Positions 1 through 10,900 are shown, counted from the first letter of the stretch. The stretch is 25,468 bases of DNA from Baffinella frigidus (GCA_026770585.1 MU646603.1:1-25468), one strand, 5' to 3'. The notes: generated by a model not told the origin, from the sequence alone. Numbers and translations: made by a program.

Positions 1-180
1 CCCGAAACTGCCCCAAATGGCCCCAACCCAAAACTGCCCCAAATGACCCAAACTCCCAAAACTGCCCAAAATGGCCAAACCCAAAACTGCCCCAAATGGC
101 CCAAACCTAAAACTGCCCCAGATGGCCCAACCCCGAAACTGCCCCAAATGGCCCAAACCCAAAACTGCCCCAAATTAACC
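1..180. repeat. 26-bp minisatellite
   Basis: About seven imperfect tandem copies of a unit close to AACTGCCCCAAATGGCCCAA. The ACTG core recurs at positions 7, 33, 61, 86, 112, 137 and 164, so the period is 25-28 bp. A long open frame across it is only the translated repeat (PKTA/PKWP-like) and I do not call it a gene. The array starts before the window. Confidence 0.9.
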
Positions 181-517
181 CCAAACCCTCCACTCTCCAC
201 CCTCCACCCTTTGAAGCGATACTTTTGGAGTTCATTAATTCATTTTACATAGGGGTGTCCCAGCCTGAAGCAGATACAGATGGGTGACAACGAGGACGAG
301 TTCGGAGCAACGCGACACTGCGAGCCGCGCGCTTTCGTCACGTCAGCCGCGCGCTTTCTGTGTCAAGTCCTTTAGGTCCTTGAGGGTTTTCGAGCTCCCA
401 ACAAAGGCGGACACTAGAACTTGTCCTGCAGAACAGGCATGCTTCCGTTCGGATGAAATGAATCGAGGTCGCATTGGTTGATGCTCTAGCAGGCTCTGGC
501 AGGCTCTGGCAGGGATG
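181..517. other. 3' flank, no gene seen
   Basis: No credible exon on either strand. It holds a dispersed repeat copy (363-440) and a short tandem of GGCTCTGGCA (about 489-512). It lies just downstream of the stop of the candidate minus-strand terminal exon at 518-610, so it may contain that gene's 3' UTR. Confidence 0.5.
363..440. repeat. dispersed repeat, copy 1
   Basis: Shares a roughly 70-bp diverged segment with 1804-1875: a CCTTGAGG-like start, then CTCCCA-CA, AGGCGGACAC, GAACTTGT-CTGCAGAA and GGCATGCT. Read on the minus strand both copies translate to similar peptides (FCRTSS-VRL-WEL...PQG), so this could be a remnant of a once-coding or transposon segment. No terminal repeats were found. 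Confidence 0.6.
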
Positions 518-610
518 TCAAACGATCTTGAATTCGTTGATCATGCGATGGACGAGCATGGCCTTGGCTTCCTCGACATCTGCCAGATCGTCCCCCGCCT
601 CCAGCGTCGC
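518..610 (-). CDS. candidate terminal exon, unknown protein
   Basis: On the minus strand a 3' splice site (GTGGCAG) at 612/611 opens a 30-codon reading to a TGA at 520-518. The peptide is acidic then helical and normal in composition (contains DDLADVEEAKAMLVHRM and ends INEFKIV), unlike the low-complexity frames around it. It is in phase 0. It may be the 3' end of the LRR gene at 3190-7713, because the candidate exons at 1428-1505 and 3190-3342 are also in phase 0 and on the same strand. It could equally end a separate gene. I do not recognise the sequence. Confidence 0.45.
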   Translation of the reverse strand, partial: ATLEAGDDLADVEEAKAMLVHRMINEFKIV

Positions 611-1427
611 CTGCCACCCCCCCACCATCTGTCACCGACCTCCAGAGGGACCCTCTCGCCTCACCACCAACGCCCACCCCACCATCAGTCACCTCCAGCG
701 TCTTCGTGTGCGCCCCCACCGCTGCATCAGTCACCAGAACGAGGCAGCCGCCTCCAGACGTCGTTTGCCCCCCAGTCAACCCAGCCCAGTATGACTCCCC
801 CAGTCAACCCAGGCCAGTATGACTCCCCCAGCCAACCCAGGCCAGCACCACTCATCAGAACCAGGCAGCTAGCCCAGCATCACTATTCAGAAGCAGGGAG
901 GTGAAGCACTCAACCAGGCAGGCATCATCACCAGGCAGACAGACCACTCACCCATCTTCCCAAGACCCTCCTCGCGACACCCTCTCGCCTCACACCGAAC
1001 GCCCCACGAGTGCCGGCGCCCCACCCCGCACACTCCGCACCCGCTCCCCGCCCGCTCGTGGGGTAAGTCCTCTCGCAGGAGAGGTTGCCAAGGCCGGAGA
1101 GCAAGCGCCGGAGAGCCTTCACGTCGCACCCGTGTCTTCCAACCACACGTTCTCCTCGGGTAGAAGGTCACTCGCCCACCTGGCCTCCCCGGTCAGCCCC
1201 CCTGGTCCGCCAGGTAGGACCGTGCGTGCTGCTGACGCTCACACGTGCCACCCATCCAGACTGACACGTGCCACCCGTCAACAGTCGCCACCATCTCACG
1301 GGTATTCAGCCACCAAGTCGACTTCATGAGTGACCTCTACCCAGCCAGCAAGTGCATTTCAGGATTGACTTCTCTCTCTCTCGCTCTCTCTCCTCTCTCT
1401 CTCTCTCCCTCTCTCTCTCTCTCTGAC
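611..1427. other. probable intron, weak minus-strand exon candidates
   Basis: If the flanking minus-strand exons belong to one gene this is intron. Two weak further exon candidates are visible. One is 1336-1300 (acceptor GGGTAG, donor ACCC|GTGAGA, peptide RSLMKSTWWLNT). The other is about 1186-1136 (acceptor after GGCCAG, one frame containing SDLLPEENVWLEDT). Neither is supported well enough to call. 1372-1424 is a CT microsatellite. Confidence 0.3.
1372..1424. repeat. (CT)n microsatellite
   Basis: Runs of CTCTCT interrupted by CC. On the minus strand it lies directly after the donor of the candidate exon at 1428-1505. Confidence 0.9.
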
Positions 1428-1505
1428 CTCGAGAAGGGTCTTGTAGAAGTCGCCAACGCCGTTGTTGTTGTTGGTGGCACTCTCCATCAGCTTCCGACGA
1501 CGATC
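1428..1505 (-). CDS. candidate internal exon, unknown protein
   Basis: A 78-nt phase-0 exon on the minus strand. The 3' splice site is AACCAG before 1505, and the donor GAG|GTCAGA follows 1428. Its 26 codons include RRRKLMES, an NNNN run and GVGDFYKTLLE, with mixed amino-acid composition and no stop. The same stretch in other frames is low complexity. Joined in phase to 518-610 it would read ...KTLLE|ATLEAGDD.... I do not recognise the family. It could be a downstream exon of the LRR gene at 3190-7713. Confidence 0.4.
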
Positions 1506-1803
1506 CTGGTTCGGACAACCACCGAGAGTCAACCACTGCACACCTCCTGGCGGGCAGCCAGGCTGGCATTCGGCTGTCGGCGTGCGTGATTGGTGCTAGG
1601 CCACCTCCTTCCTTGCGGTGAATGAGTGGCGCCAGGACACATCCGTGCGAGGAGTGGGTGGTGCAGTGGTACCTCCTTTCGCTTGAGGCGAATAGCGTCG
1701 AGCCTGGCAAGCGAGTGGCCCTCCTCCTCCTCCTCCAACCTTGCTGACGGCGCCTGCACCCACGCACGTCCCCCCCAACCCCATCAACGGTTGCTGCCAG
1801 CCC

Positions 1804-1875
1804 GTCAATCCTTGAGGTTCTTTTAACTCCCACCATAGGCGGACACCGGAACTTGTTCTGCAGAAAGGCCATGCT
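1804..1875. repeat. dispersed repeat, copy 2
   Basis: Diverged direct copy of 363-440, sharing GGCGGACAC and CTGCAGAA blocks in the same order and orientation. The two copies are about 1.4 kb apart. Confidence 0.6.
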
Positions 1876-2365
1876 CTCACCCTCCCGACGCCACTCTCAG
1901 TCTCCCAACGCCACTCTCTCCCATCACCCTCCCACAGCCACTCTAATTGTCGCTCGCAACGACAGACAGACATCTCTACAGCCACAGAAGCTTACGGTGG
2001 TGAGAGGAGGGAGAGACGGGAGCAGGCATCTACCAGGGCCCTACCGCGCAGGGGTCATTGCGCCACACTTGGAAGTTTCAGAAAAAAATCTTGCGAGTAA
2101 TGGGGATTGCACACGTGCAAATCGAAGATCAGGCAACCCGATTGCATTTGACGGGAGTAGGCGAGAGAAGAGGAGGGACAGCAGCTGAGAGGGAAGGGGG
2201 GGCAGTAGACAAGAGGGGAGGAGGGGGAGTACCGCGACGGCGTAGCGTCCCACGCGCGCCCCGCTGGCTGCCGCCTTCTGTTGCCCACCCACGGACACAC
2301 ACCGCTTCAGACACCCATGCTGCTGGTCACCTCTCACCGTCCAAGTGTCAGTGCGAGTTCATCTA

Positions 2366-2491
2366 GGAACATCATTTAATCAAATGAACTTGGGCAACGA
2401 AATCTACTACACAGAAGATTCGTACTAGCCCTAGTAAAGCATATGTGTAGTAAATTTCGTTACCCATTTTCATTTAATGAAATGATGTTCC
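2366..2491. mobile_element. 126-bp fold-back (MITE-like) element
   Basis: The whole element is a near-perfect inverted repeat. The left arm starts GGAACATCATTT and includes AACGAAAT and TACTACACA. The right arm is its complement, ending AAATGATGTTCC at 2491. The centre (about 2412-2440) is itself palindromic around ACTAG-CC-CTAGT. AT content is much higher than in the surroundings. I see no clear target-site duplication. No coding capacity. Confidence 0.85.
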
Positions 2492-3189
2492 CGGATGAGA
2501 GTACGCCCGCGGACCGGGCGCTGGCGGATGAGCGCTGGAGGGTGGCATGCCTCCACGCACGAGTGATCGCACGCACGCGGCAGAGCAGAGCGCTGGAGGC
2601 TGGGAGCGCATGCTGCCTGGCTGAGGAGCAGGCCTGCTTCGGGGCGCACTGAGATGGCTGCTTGCCTGCGAGGGATGCCTGGTGGCAAGGCAGCCCTGCT
2701 CGGTGAGGCCTGGCAGGTCCTGCCAGGCCTGGCGCGCGTGCTGCCATCAGGCGCGTGCTGCCTTGGCACCAAGAGCACCAAGAGCACGCAAGCCAGGGGA
2801 CACCTGCCTGCCTGTGCTACCCACCAACCAACCAACATCACCCAGCCTGGGAGGGTAACATCTGCGGGGGGGCTGAGCGGGAGAGCCATGTTGGGAGGGG
2901 GGTGAGAGGAGGAAGAGACCTGTTGGGGGGTGGAGCGAGGAGGGAGGGACCTGTGGGGCGTTGGCGAGAGGGGCAAGGTACTTGAGAGCAGCACCCACCC
3001 CCAGCAATGCTGCCTCTGCCAGGTCCTGCCATCCAGAGCCAGAGAGAGAGAGACCCTGTCAGTCACGCCAGAGAGAGAGCCAGAGACCCTGTCAGTCATG
3101 CCCAGGGGTGATGGCAGTGAGTGATGCCAGAGAGGCTGGGAGGGACGCCATGGAGGGATGGCAGTGAGCGATGCCAACCAGAGAGGTAC

Positions 3190-3648
3190 CAGACCGGGAG
3201 CAGGCGTCGCTGCCTCATTTTCAATGTCGGTAGGCTCATACACCCTTAACAAATGCATGATATGGCCTGGCAGGCGCGAAACTGGCACAGGGCTGCCAGA
3301 CTGGATGGCCATCCTGCCAATCGTCTCCGAAAAGTTGTTCGGCTTGCCCCAGGCACCGCCCACGCGTTGTGCCTCACTTGACTGCCTGCCGGCATCTGGC
3401 CCAGTGCTGCCCTGGTGGCAGGGCAACAGGGTGGTTGCCCGACAGGCAGGCAAGATCCCCCCGCCGCAGGCAAGCAGTCGCAGGCAGGCTATCAGGGATC
3501 CCGCCCGCTGCGGGATCCCTTGCCGGTGCACGCTCTCGCTTGCACGCTTCACGCTGCACCGTCTGTCTCTTTGTCACTCCCTCAGCCAGTCAGTCAGTCA
3601 GTCAGTCAGTCAAACAGTCAGTCAGTCAGTCAGTCAGTCAGTCAGTCA

Positions 3649-3679
<31 letters not shown>

Positions 3680-6600
3680 TATCAGTCAGCCAGTCCCTCA
3701 GTCAGTGAGTCAGCCAGTGAGTGAGTTGCGGGGAGTGCGGACCTAGCGCTGGGGGAGGGTGCAGGGGGGGGTGCAGGGGAGGAGGGGCCCCCACACGCGG
3801 GAGAGAGTGTTGGGACTGACCTTGGGAAGGTGGTCGTTGCGGGTCAGCCCGAGGACCTGGTTTCGAGTTTATGGTTTATGGTTTGGGGTTTAGGGTTTTA
3901 GGGTTTATGGTTTAGTGTTGAGGGTTTCGGGCTTATGGTTTATGGTTTATGGTTTAGGGTTTATAGTTTATAGTTTATAGTTTAGGGATACCGTGAGGTT
4001 GGTCAACAGGCCCATTCCCGGGGGCACTTTGGTGAGGCGGTTGCCGGAGAGGTCGAGGGTGTCCAGTTGGATTGCTTTCTCCCATCCAGATGATGGCAGC
4101 TGCGCGATCAGGTTGTCTGCCAGGTGCAGCTCCTGCCAGAGCACCCCACATACTCACGCTCCTGTTACCACACACCCCCAGCATCACCCCCAGCATCACG
4201 CTCCTGTTACCACACACCCAGGATCACGCCACACATACAGGATGCCACCACACCCACCCAGAATCACGCTCAGCATCAGGCTCCTGCCGCCACATGACAA
4301 ACCCAGCATCAGAGATAGAGAGAGTTATTCACAACCAACTGGTCCGGATCCGCCTTGTCACCGAGGTGATGTTAGCGGTCCGGTCTCGCGCCATGGGAGT
4401 TTCGAATTCCCTTTTCCAGGCAGCCTTACATCTACGTTCCTAGCTAGGATCACGCTCCTGCCGCCCGCCACAACACAAGAGGGAGACGCGCGCGCGCCGC
4501 TGAGCACACAGGCGGGGGGGCGCGCGTGCCCCCCGCGCAGGCTGGCACGCCCGGCGCGCGGAGGGAGGGAGCGCCGCCTGCGTCCTGCGAGGATGAGAGG
4601 AGAGGAGAGGAGAGAGACGGAGAGCTGCTCGCGCCGCCGCTGCCCCCCAGACGCCTGGGAGGGCGCGCGACAGGGTGCCAGGGGGGGCGCACCAGGGGGG
4701 CGCGGCTAGCGGTAGGGCACCAGCCAGCTGCTGGCGGCGCAGCTACCGCGCCAGGAGAGTGCCAGGAAGAAGCAGGGGGCGCAGCAGGGGTAGATGCGAT
4801 CTCAGGGATGCGGGGGATGAGGGGAGGCAGGATCGCACCAGGAGCTTGGGCAGCCGCAGGATGTCACTGTCGATCGCCTGTGTCGTCGCCAGCACGTTAT
4901 TTGCACACACCAGGCGTCGCCACCACATTACTGGCACACACCAGACAACACATTACTGGTACACGCTCGACAACACATTACTTGCGCACACGCGTTGGGG
5001 GCACACGGCCAGCGACTCCAAGTTGTGGAAACACTTTGGTTGCAAGTGAAACACACTTGAGATTCGGGGAAAGGCTCTCCTGGAAGTAGCCGGGCGCGTG
5101 ATTCTGTTGTGGCTCAGGCGCGGGGGGGACAGGACCGTGATTCGGTTGTGACTGAGCCGGAGATAGCGCAGCTTGACCAAAGCCGCCACCTGCCGGTCAC
5201 CAGGCCCGCCTCAGGATCAGGATCAGGACCAGGGAGCCTGCCTCACGCTGCCGCGGGTGGCCATCTCTCTCTCTACGTGGAATCCCGCGGGATACGTCAC
5301 GTTAAAATTAATTTCCTCAGGGCAAGTTGACTTTGAGGAAAGGCCCGTAGTCCACCGTGCAGCTATCCCGTCCTGTCCTGTCAGCACGCGGCAGCTGCGA
5401 CGCGAGGCGCCAGGGCGGGCGGGCGGGACTAGCGGCACGGGGCGGCGGAGGGTGGTGTCCTTGGTGCCTGGGCGGGGAGGGGAACCGGGCGGGTGCAGCG
5501 CGGGGGGGGCGCGGGGGGGCAGAACCAGACCCCAGGCGGCAGCGCACCTGCGGAGGGGGGAGGCCGCGGGGGGGGAACCAGTCGGGGGCAGCGAGCGCGG
5601 AGGGAGGGGGGCGCGGGCGGGGGGGGGTAGCGCGGGGAGCGCGCGGGGGGTCAGAACTAGGCAGGGGCACCCAGCCATAATTATAACCAAGTTGAGACCG
5701 AGTTAAAAAAGGGAGCCCCCCGCCGCGATATTACATGGCGGGATAGAAACCGATTTCCAGAGGGAGGGGGGCGGGGGGGGGGTGGTTGGGTCAGCGCACC
5801 GCTAGGGGGATCTCCGGGAGCTTGTTGTTCGAGACCGAGAGTTCTGTCAGGTTCGTGAGTGGGAGGATGTCCTCGTCTTGTAGCTCCATCAGCCGGTTCT
5901 CTGAGAGGTTCAGAACCTGTTGCAGGGATCGGCTGGGTTAGGGTTCAGGGTTGAGGATCGCCACACCTCAGCAGCCAGCCTTAGGGGGGGGGGGTCGCGC
6001 GGCGGGAGCAGTGCTGCTGGGCCCGAGACACCACCCGATCGTAAACCATAAACCCTCAACCCTAAACCAGCTGATCCTAAACCCTAACCCCTGAACCAGC
6101 CGATCCTAAACCCTAACCCCCAAACCAGGCGATCCCTACTGGCAGCGTCCCCCCCCTCGGCCTCGTGTGGGAGCATGTCCCCCCAAACACCACCAACCAC
6201 AGCGAGGTTGCACGCAGTCGCGAGCTGAACCAGAGCGACATCTGAGGTTGATGGGCGGGAGACGCAGGAGCTGCGGTGGTGCGGTGGTGCGGGGCTCAGG
6301 TGGTGCGGGTTGAGGGGAGCCAGGAGCATGGGGTGGGGCGGGGTGGGGAGGCAGACCCGGAGGTTCTGGAGCTGGGAGAGGGTTGGCGGCGTGTGCGAGA
6401 TGCGGTTGCCTGACGCGTCGAGCCGCACCAGCGTCCGTATCTTGCCGATCGCTGCAGAGAGAGCGAGAGGGAGATTCGTCATTTATTATCAAACAACCAG
6501 CAGCGGCACCGCACATGCCCTACGCATTGTGCTACTTACTGTACCCCGTTCAGGATCGCTGTCGAGAGACCCAGCCACCCGGGGTGCGGGTTTAGGAGTT

Positions 6601-7713
6601 AGTGTTATTTTTCTGGGTTTCGGGTTTAGGGTAGAGGAGAGGGGAGAGGGCGGCCACCGTGCCAGCACGAGCCTGACTGTCCACACACACACGGCTACTC
6701 ACCGATCAATCACACGCGTTTTAGGGTTTAGGGCTTAGGGTTTTGGGTTTACGGTTTACGGTTTAGTGTTCAGGGTTTCGGGTGGGTTTAGTGTTTAGTG
6801 TTTAGTGTTTAGTATTTGGTGTTGAGTATTTAGTTTTTAGTGTTGATAGTCGAGTGTTTATGTTAAGTGTTTAGTGTTTAGTGTTGAGTGTTTATAGTTT
6901 AGTGTTTATGTTAAGTGGTTAGGGTTGAGGGTTTAGGGTTCAGAGCTTAGTGTTTCGGTTCAGTGTTTAGTTCTGAGTGTTTAGTTTGTAGTGTTTAGTG
7001 TTTAAGGATTAGGGGGTGAGATGGCGCGTGGGTCTCTCTCTCTCTCGACCTGGCGGGAGAGCAGGCAGCTGATTGTGCGAGACGCGCAGATCCAGGAGGA
7101 CTTGGCACCGGCAGATCTCCGCCGGGATCGACACCAGCTTGTTCTTGTGCAGGAACACCGACTGCCGCCACCCGCCGCCACCGCCAACCGTGTTATTCCA
7201 GCGCTACTGCCAGCCAGCCACCGAGCACTTGCACGGGCGGAAAACAGGTGCAAGCTGACAGCTTGGGGAGACTTGTCTGACATTTCTGGCTCACAGGGTG
7301 GGTGGGGCGCACGCCTGGATAGTTGCCTCGCTTTCCAAGGTGATGTCGTTGGGCAAAATCTGGCAAACATGCACCACGCGTTAGCCGGAGAGGCTCCAAA
7401 CCGCAGAGTGCCGCCCCCGATGCAGCGAGAACCGTCGCTCCTGTGATTGAAGCTGGAGCCAGAAAGGCAGGTCACAATGCTGGCCAGCCAGCCGAGGGCG
7501 GGCGCCCAGCGGCCAGCAGTGGGCGCAGGTTACCGTGATGTTGTTGTTGCTCAGATCCAGGAGCATGAGACTGTCCGTCGAGACCGCAATCTTCGGCACC
7601 GAGGTGAGGTTGCGGGAAGCCAGCCGCATCTTGCGGCGAAGCGCCGGGAGCTCCTCATCATCGTCGAAGGCGCTGCTGGCGCTCATGCTGCGCGCCGACC
7701 CCGTCTTCCTCAT
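3190..7713 (-). CDS. leucine-rich-repeat protein, multi-exon
   Basis: Probable cytosolic LRR scaffold protein, reading like an LRRC40-type LRR protein. Exons (minus strand): 7713-7534, 7161-7050, 6451-6357, 5916-5800, 5189-5136, 4877-4839, 4132-3992, 3856-3821, and a less certain 3342-3190. All joins keep phase and all introns are GT...AG. The N-terminus is MRKTGSARSMSASSAF followed by an acidic stretch and RNLTSVP. About nine LRR units follow, with LxxLxLxxNxL signatures such as LMLLDLSNNNIT, LVRLDASGNRI, VLNLSENRLMEL, LRYLRLSHNRIT, LHLADNLIAQLP and LDTLDLSGNRLTKVP. Exons 4-8 are phase 0 and each begins or ends within an LRR, as is usual for repeat proteins. Exon 9 (peptide with NNFSETIGRMAIQSGS and HIMHLLRVYEP) resembles an LRR C-cap but is weaker. 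No signal peptide or membrane segment is seen. The 3' end is unresolved; exons at 1428-1505 and 518-610 may belong to it. Intron 5 carries a copy of the end of exon 5. Confidence 0.8.
3586..3720. repeat. (CAGT)n tetranucleotide repeat
   Basis: About 30 near-tandem CAGT units, decaying at the right end. The SQSVSQSV-type peptide on the plus strand is simply the translated repeat. It lies in intron 8 of the LRR gene. Confidence 0.95.
3873..3988. repeat. telomere-like TTTAGGG/TTTATGG array
   Basis: Degenerate GGTTTAGGG, GGTTTATGG and TATAGTTTATAG units in intron 7 of the minus-strand LRR gene. On the sense strand it reads CCCTAAACC... and runs up to 17 nt before the acceptor AAACCAG of exon 8. 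Confidence 0.9.
4141..4270. repeat. imperfect tandem repeat beside exon 7
   Basis: Repeats of CACGCTCCTGTTACCACACA and CAGCATCACCC (4155-4177, 4197-4219 and degenerate copies to 4270 and at 4448-4462), immediately upstream (sense) of LRR exon 7. The CTCCTG core also occurs at the exon start (GAGCTGCACC complement), so these may be decayed splice-edge copies. Confidence 0.55.
4895..4996. repeat. minisatellite in LRR intron 5
   Basis: Four degenerate copies of a roughly 25-30 bp unit, CACATTACTGGCACACACCA-like, directly upstream on the sense strand of exon 6 (4877-4839). Confidence 0.75.
5097..5125 (-). other. copy of LRR exon 5 end inside intron 5
   Basis: On the minus strand, exon 5 ends CGGCTCAGTCACAACCGAATCACG then GTCCTG. 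Only 11 nt further on, CGCCTGAGCCACAACAGAATCACG recurs, again encoding RLSHNRIT, but followed by CGCCC so the donor GT is lost. This is an imperfect tandem duplication of the exon's 3' edge. Confidence 0.8.
6043..6128. repeat. telomere-like CCCTAAA/CCCTAAC block
   Basis: Degenerate AACCCTAA units with two near-identical CCTAAACCCTAACCCC-AAACCAG copies. It is in LRR intron 3. Here the C-rich strand is antisense, unlike the block next to the acceptor (about 5937-5955), where the sense strand is C-rich. Confidence 0.85.
6586..7015. repeat. telomere-derived degenerate array
   Basis: Scattered GGGTTTAGG (6586-6635), then 6718-7015 with TTTAGGG decaying into a long run of GTGTTTAGTGTTTAGT units (period about 7-8). 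It fills most of LRR intron 2. On the sense (minus) strand it is CTAAACAC-rich. Confidence 0.85.
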
Positions 7714-7970
7714 GGTCGGATGAGCTGCCGCGTCAGAGGAGGGTCAGTGCCATCGCAGGGAAGATCGCCCGCGCCCCCACCCCCCGGGATATCAAATCGA
7801 GAATGCAAATTGAGTCATTTCCCGGGCCACAACTTCGAATTCCAAGCTCTGGCCAGCCAAAACGACTCAACCAGTCTCGATTTGAAATCCTTGTTCGTGG
7901 GTCTGGCCGTTGGAATCGAGGGGGGGTCGCAGGCGCAGAACTGCCCTCACCAGCTTGAGTCGATCTTCGG
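7714..7970. promoter_or_regulatory. divergent (bidirectional) promoter region
   Basis: 257 bp separate the start codons of the minus-strand LRR gene and the plus-strand USP gene, so both promoters and 5' UTRs must lie here. No TATA box is evident. The middle (about 7790-7920) is AT-richer than the flanks (AATCGAGAATGCAAATTGAG, CGAATTCCAAGC). Inference from gene layout only. Confidence 0.5.
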
Positions 7971-10900
7971 ATGGAGGGTGAAAGTTCAGCGGGGCAGCTG
8001 CCGCTCCGGATGGAGGGCGAAGGTTCAGCGGCGGCGCAGCCGCACGGGGCGGCAGCCGGATCGGCTGGAGAGGGCATGGCCGAGCGGAGACGGCCACAGA
8101 CGGCCGTCCACCGAGCGCCGGAGCGGCGGCAGGTGGCCTTCAAGGGAGTTGCCTTTGCCCAGGATGTGAACCTCGGCGCGACGGCGCCTCTGCCAGAAAT
8201 CGGGAATGCAGAGTTTGGTCGTGCCGAGCGGCGCGCGGTGGCAGACGCGGCGCGGCGCCCCGTAGCTGTGGCCGAGCGGCGTTTCCCGGTGCCAAGCGTC
8301 GCTTGTGGGAGCGAGGTGCCAGGCCTCGTCGGTTTGCAGAACCTCGGAAATACGTGAGCAACCCCACAACCCACAACCTAAACCACACACCCTAAACCCT
8401 GACACACCTGCTCTCGTTGCATCAGCACCGACCGAGAGACCCATCTTTCCTGCGTTGCCGGCGAACGCTGCCCACATTTTTGGTGGGTTCGCGCGACACG
8501 CAACCACACTAGCTAGGCGTGCGCCTGGCTGGTGTGGCTGCGTCGTCCAAACGGGGGTTCGTCCTTGCTCCACGCCGTGATAACCGCTCTTGCAGGTGCG
8601 TGTCTCGATGCCATGCCACCATGCGTGCTCACCGCTGTCTGGCTGTTTGTCAAGGGATAATTACAGAGGTCACTCGAGTGAGGACACACCGTCTCTAGGG
8701 TGGGTCTTGGCTCCTAGGAACTGTCCTGCCCTCGGACCCTAGGGAGGTTCGTGTCCTTAGTCACGAGTAACCCCCCCCATCGCACCCCGCGAGTTGAATC
8801 ACTTGTTCTGTGCTCTGGCGACGGGCAGCGACGCAGGAAGCGTTTCTCGGGTGGCGGGTCTGATTCTTTCATACTTCTCCTCTCACCATTTCCGCAGGAA
8901 GCGTGACTCGGCGGCGGGTCAGATTCTCACTTGTCCTCTCACCATTCTGATTCTTACTCCTCCTCGCACGATGGTGACAGATGCTTCATGAACGTGGTGG
9001 TGCAGTGCCTGGCGAGCCTCTCAGCATTCTCGAGCTTCTTCCTGGACAACCACCACATGTTCAGCCTCGACCAGCACAGCCGCATGAAAGGTGCGCTGCC
9101 TAGTTCTGCCTCAGTTAAATTAGTCTCATCATTTTCTCGGATTGCACGCCAAAATTTGACGGATTTGTACCACACAGCAGGGAAATCAACTTCCGGGCTC
9201 ATCAAATGGGCCAATTTAAGTGAGACAGCTAGGCTTCCTGTCCTGCAACGCCCCAGATCGCTGGTGACCCCAGCACGGCCCCCAAGCCTCGACCAGGTCG
9301 AGGCCCCCTGGTTTAGGGTTTAGGTTTTAGGTTTAGGGTTAAGGGTTGAGGGTTGAAGGTTGAGGGTTGAGGGTTGAGGGTTGTGGGTTGAGGGTTGAGG
9401 GTTTATGGGTTAGGAGTTAGGGTTCAGGGTCTAGGGTTCAGGGGTTTAGGGGTTAGGCCGCTCGCGGTGCTGGCAGAAGCGGGAGCAACCGAGCACACAT
9501 CACAGTGCAGTGCAAACTCGGGGAGTCACTCGGCGGCCTGGCCTCGTGCCGGCGGCGTGGCCGGCCTGGCCTCTGACGTGGCATGCGCTCTCGTGGTTGA
9601 TGTCTGATGCGCGATCGCTGTTTCGTGGGTGTTCGCAGGGACGCTAGCACTCTCGTTCGGCGAGGTGCTCCACAAGCTGCATTCCTCGCCGGCCTTGTGC
9701 GCGGTGCCTCCAAACCCCAAACCCACACCCACAACCACACCCTAAACCCTAAACCCTAAACCCTAAACCCTAAACCCTGAACCCTAAACCCTAAACCCAG
9801 ACCCTAAACCCCAGACCCTAAACCCTACACCCTAAAACCTCCACCAGGTGCCGCCAGCAGTGCTGAAGGAGCGGATCGGGAAGTATGCCCCGCAGTTCAC
9901 GGGAAGCCATCAGCATGACGCTCAGGTAACCCTACACCCTACACCCTGAACCCCACACCCTACGCCCCAAACCCTGAACCCTAAACCCTAAACTCTAAAC
10001 CCTAAACCCTGCCTGGTGCTGAGATATGGTGGGTGGATTGGAGGACTACGCCCTACACTCTACACCCTACACCCCACACCCCACACCCTACACCCTAACC
10101 CCGAACCCCTAAATCCCAACCCCAAAACCAGGAACTACTGCGGTTTCTGCTGGACGGGATGCATGAAGATCTTCGATTCGCGCGCGCTGACCTCCATCTC
10201 CTCGAGGTCGAGCTGGTACTTGCCCCCCTGCCGACCAACTTCCAAATCCTCGAGCTTGAGCTGGTGCGTACCGCATCCGACTCACCAGACACCGCAGGCC
10301 CTACAGCGTCCCCGTCCCACCCCTACCCTCCTGCCTGCTGACCCTCCACCTCCTCGGTGAAGGTCAGCTGGTGCCTGCCCACCTACCAGCCTCCCACCCC
10401 TGCTTTCGCCACCAGGTTGGTAGCTGGTGCGCGGGTGCCAGCCTGCCAGCCCTGCGTTCGCTTGCCACCAGCCTGGCAGGTGCGTGGCAGGCCCCCCGCC
10501 CCCAGCAGGCTGCGGACTGGAGGCGCACTGCCTGACTGGTCGGCCGTGCCAGCTGGCAACCATGAACCTGCAACAATGTCGGATGTGACCGGCGTGCGAG
10601 CGAGTGTTGTGTGCCCCGCTCCCGTGCCGTGTCCCTGCCGCGTGCTGAGCGCGTGGGGCGTTGATCGGCGGTTGGCGTCTGAGCGCGATGGGTTGGGCGT
10701 TGATCGGTGGGTGGCGTGCAGGGGGAGGACGACAGCCAGGCAGAAGCTTCCGAGCGAGCGAGCATGCGCTTCTACAATGGCATGAGCAGCCACGTCCTTG
10801 CTGCCTTCGGGGGGCAGGTCAGCGACCCACCACCCTCCAGCCATGAGAAACCAGCCACCTCCCACCAGCCCCGACCAGCCGAACCACCAGGAAGCAATCA

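Larger units (their letters stand above)
1506..3189. other. intron or intergenic, repeat-rich
   Basis: No convincing exon. Long open frames here are GC-rich and low complexity (Pro/Arg/Ser-rich) on both strands. It contains the second copy of the dispersed repeat (1804-1875), a near-perfect palindromic element (2366-2491) and TGCCAGGCCTGG-type short repeats (2650-2760). Confidence 0.5.

Noticed and set aside
1-252. Plus-strand 69-codon frame rich in Pro/Lys
   Set aside because: Simply the 26-bp minisatellite read in frame.
2470-3552. 360-codon open frame on the minus strand
   Set aside because: GC-driven frame of low-complexity Pro/Ser/Arg sequence. Only the part near 3190-3342 looks protein-like and it is treated as a candidate LRR exon.
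3586-3720. CAGT repeats as a CRISPR-like array
   Set aside because: Simple tetranucleotide repeat with no spacers, in a eukaryotic intron.
3873-3988. A true chromosome end (telomere)
   Set aside because: The arrays are short, degenerate, internal and inside introns of genes that continue on both sides.
4310-4445. Possible tRNA (AGTTTCGAATTCC resembling a T-arm)
   Set aside because: The 5-bp stem and TTCGAAT loop cannot be aligned together, and no acceptor stem or convincing A box was found.
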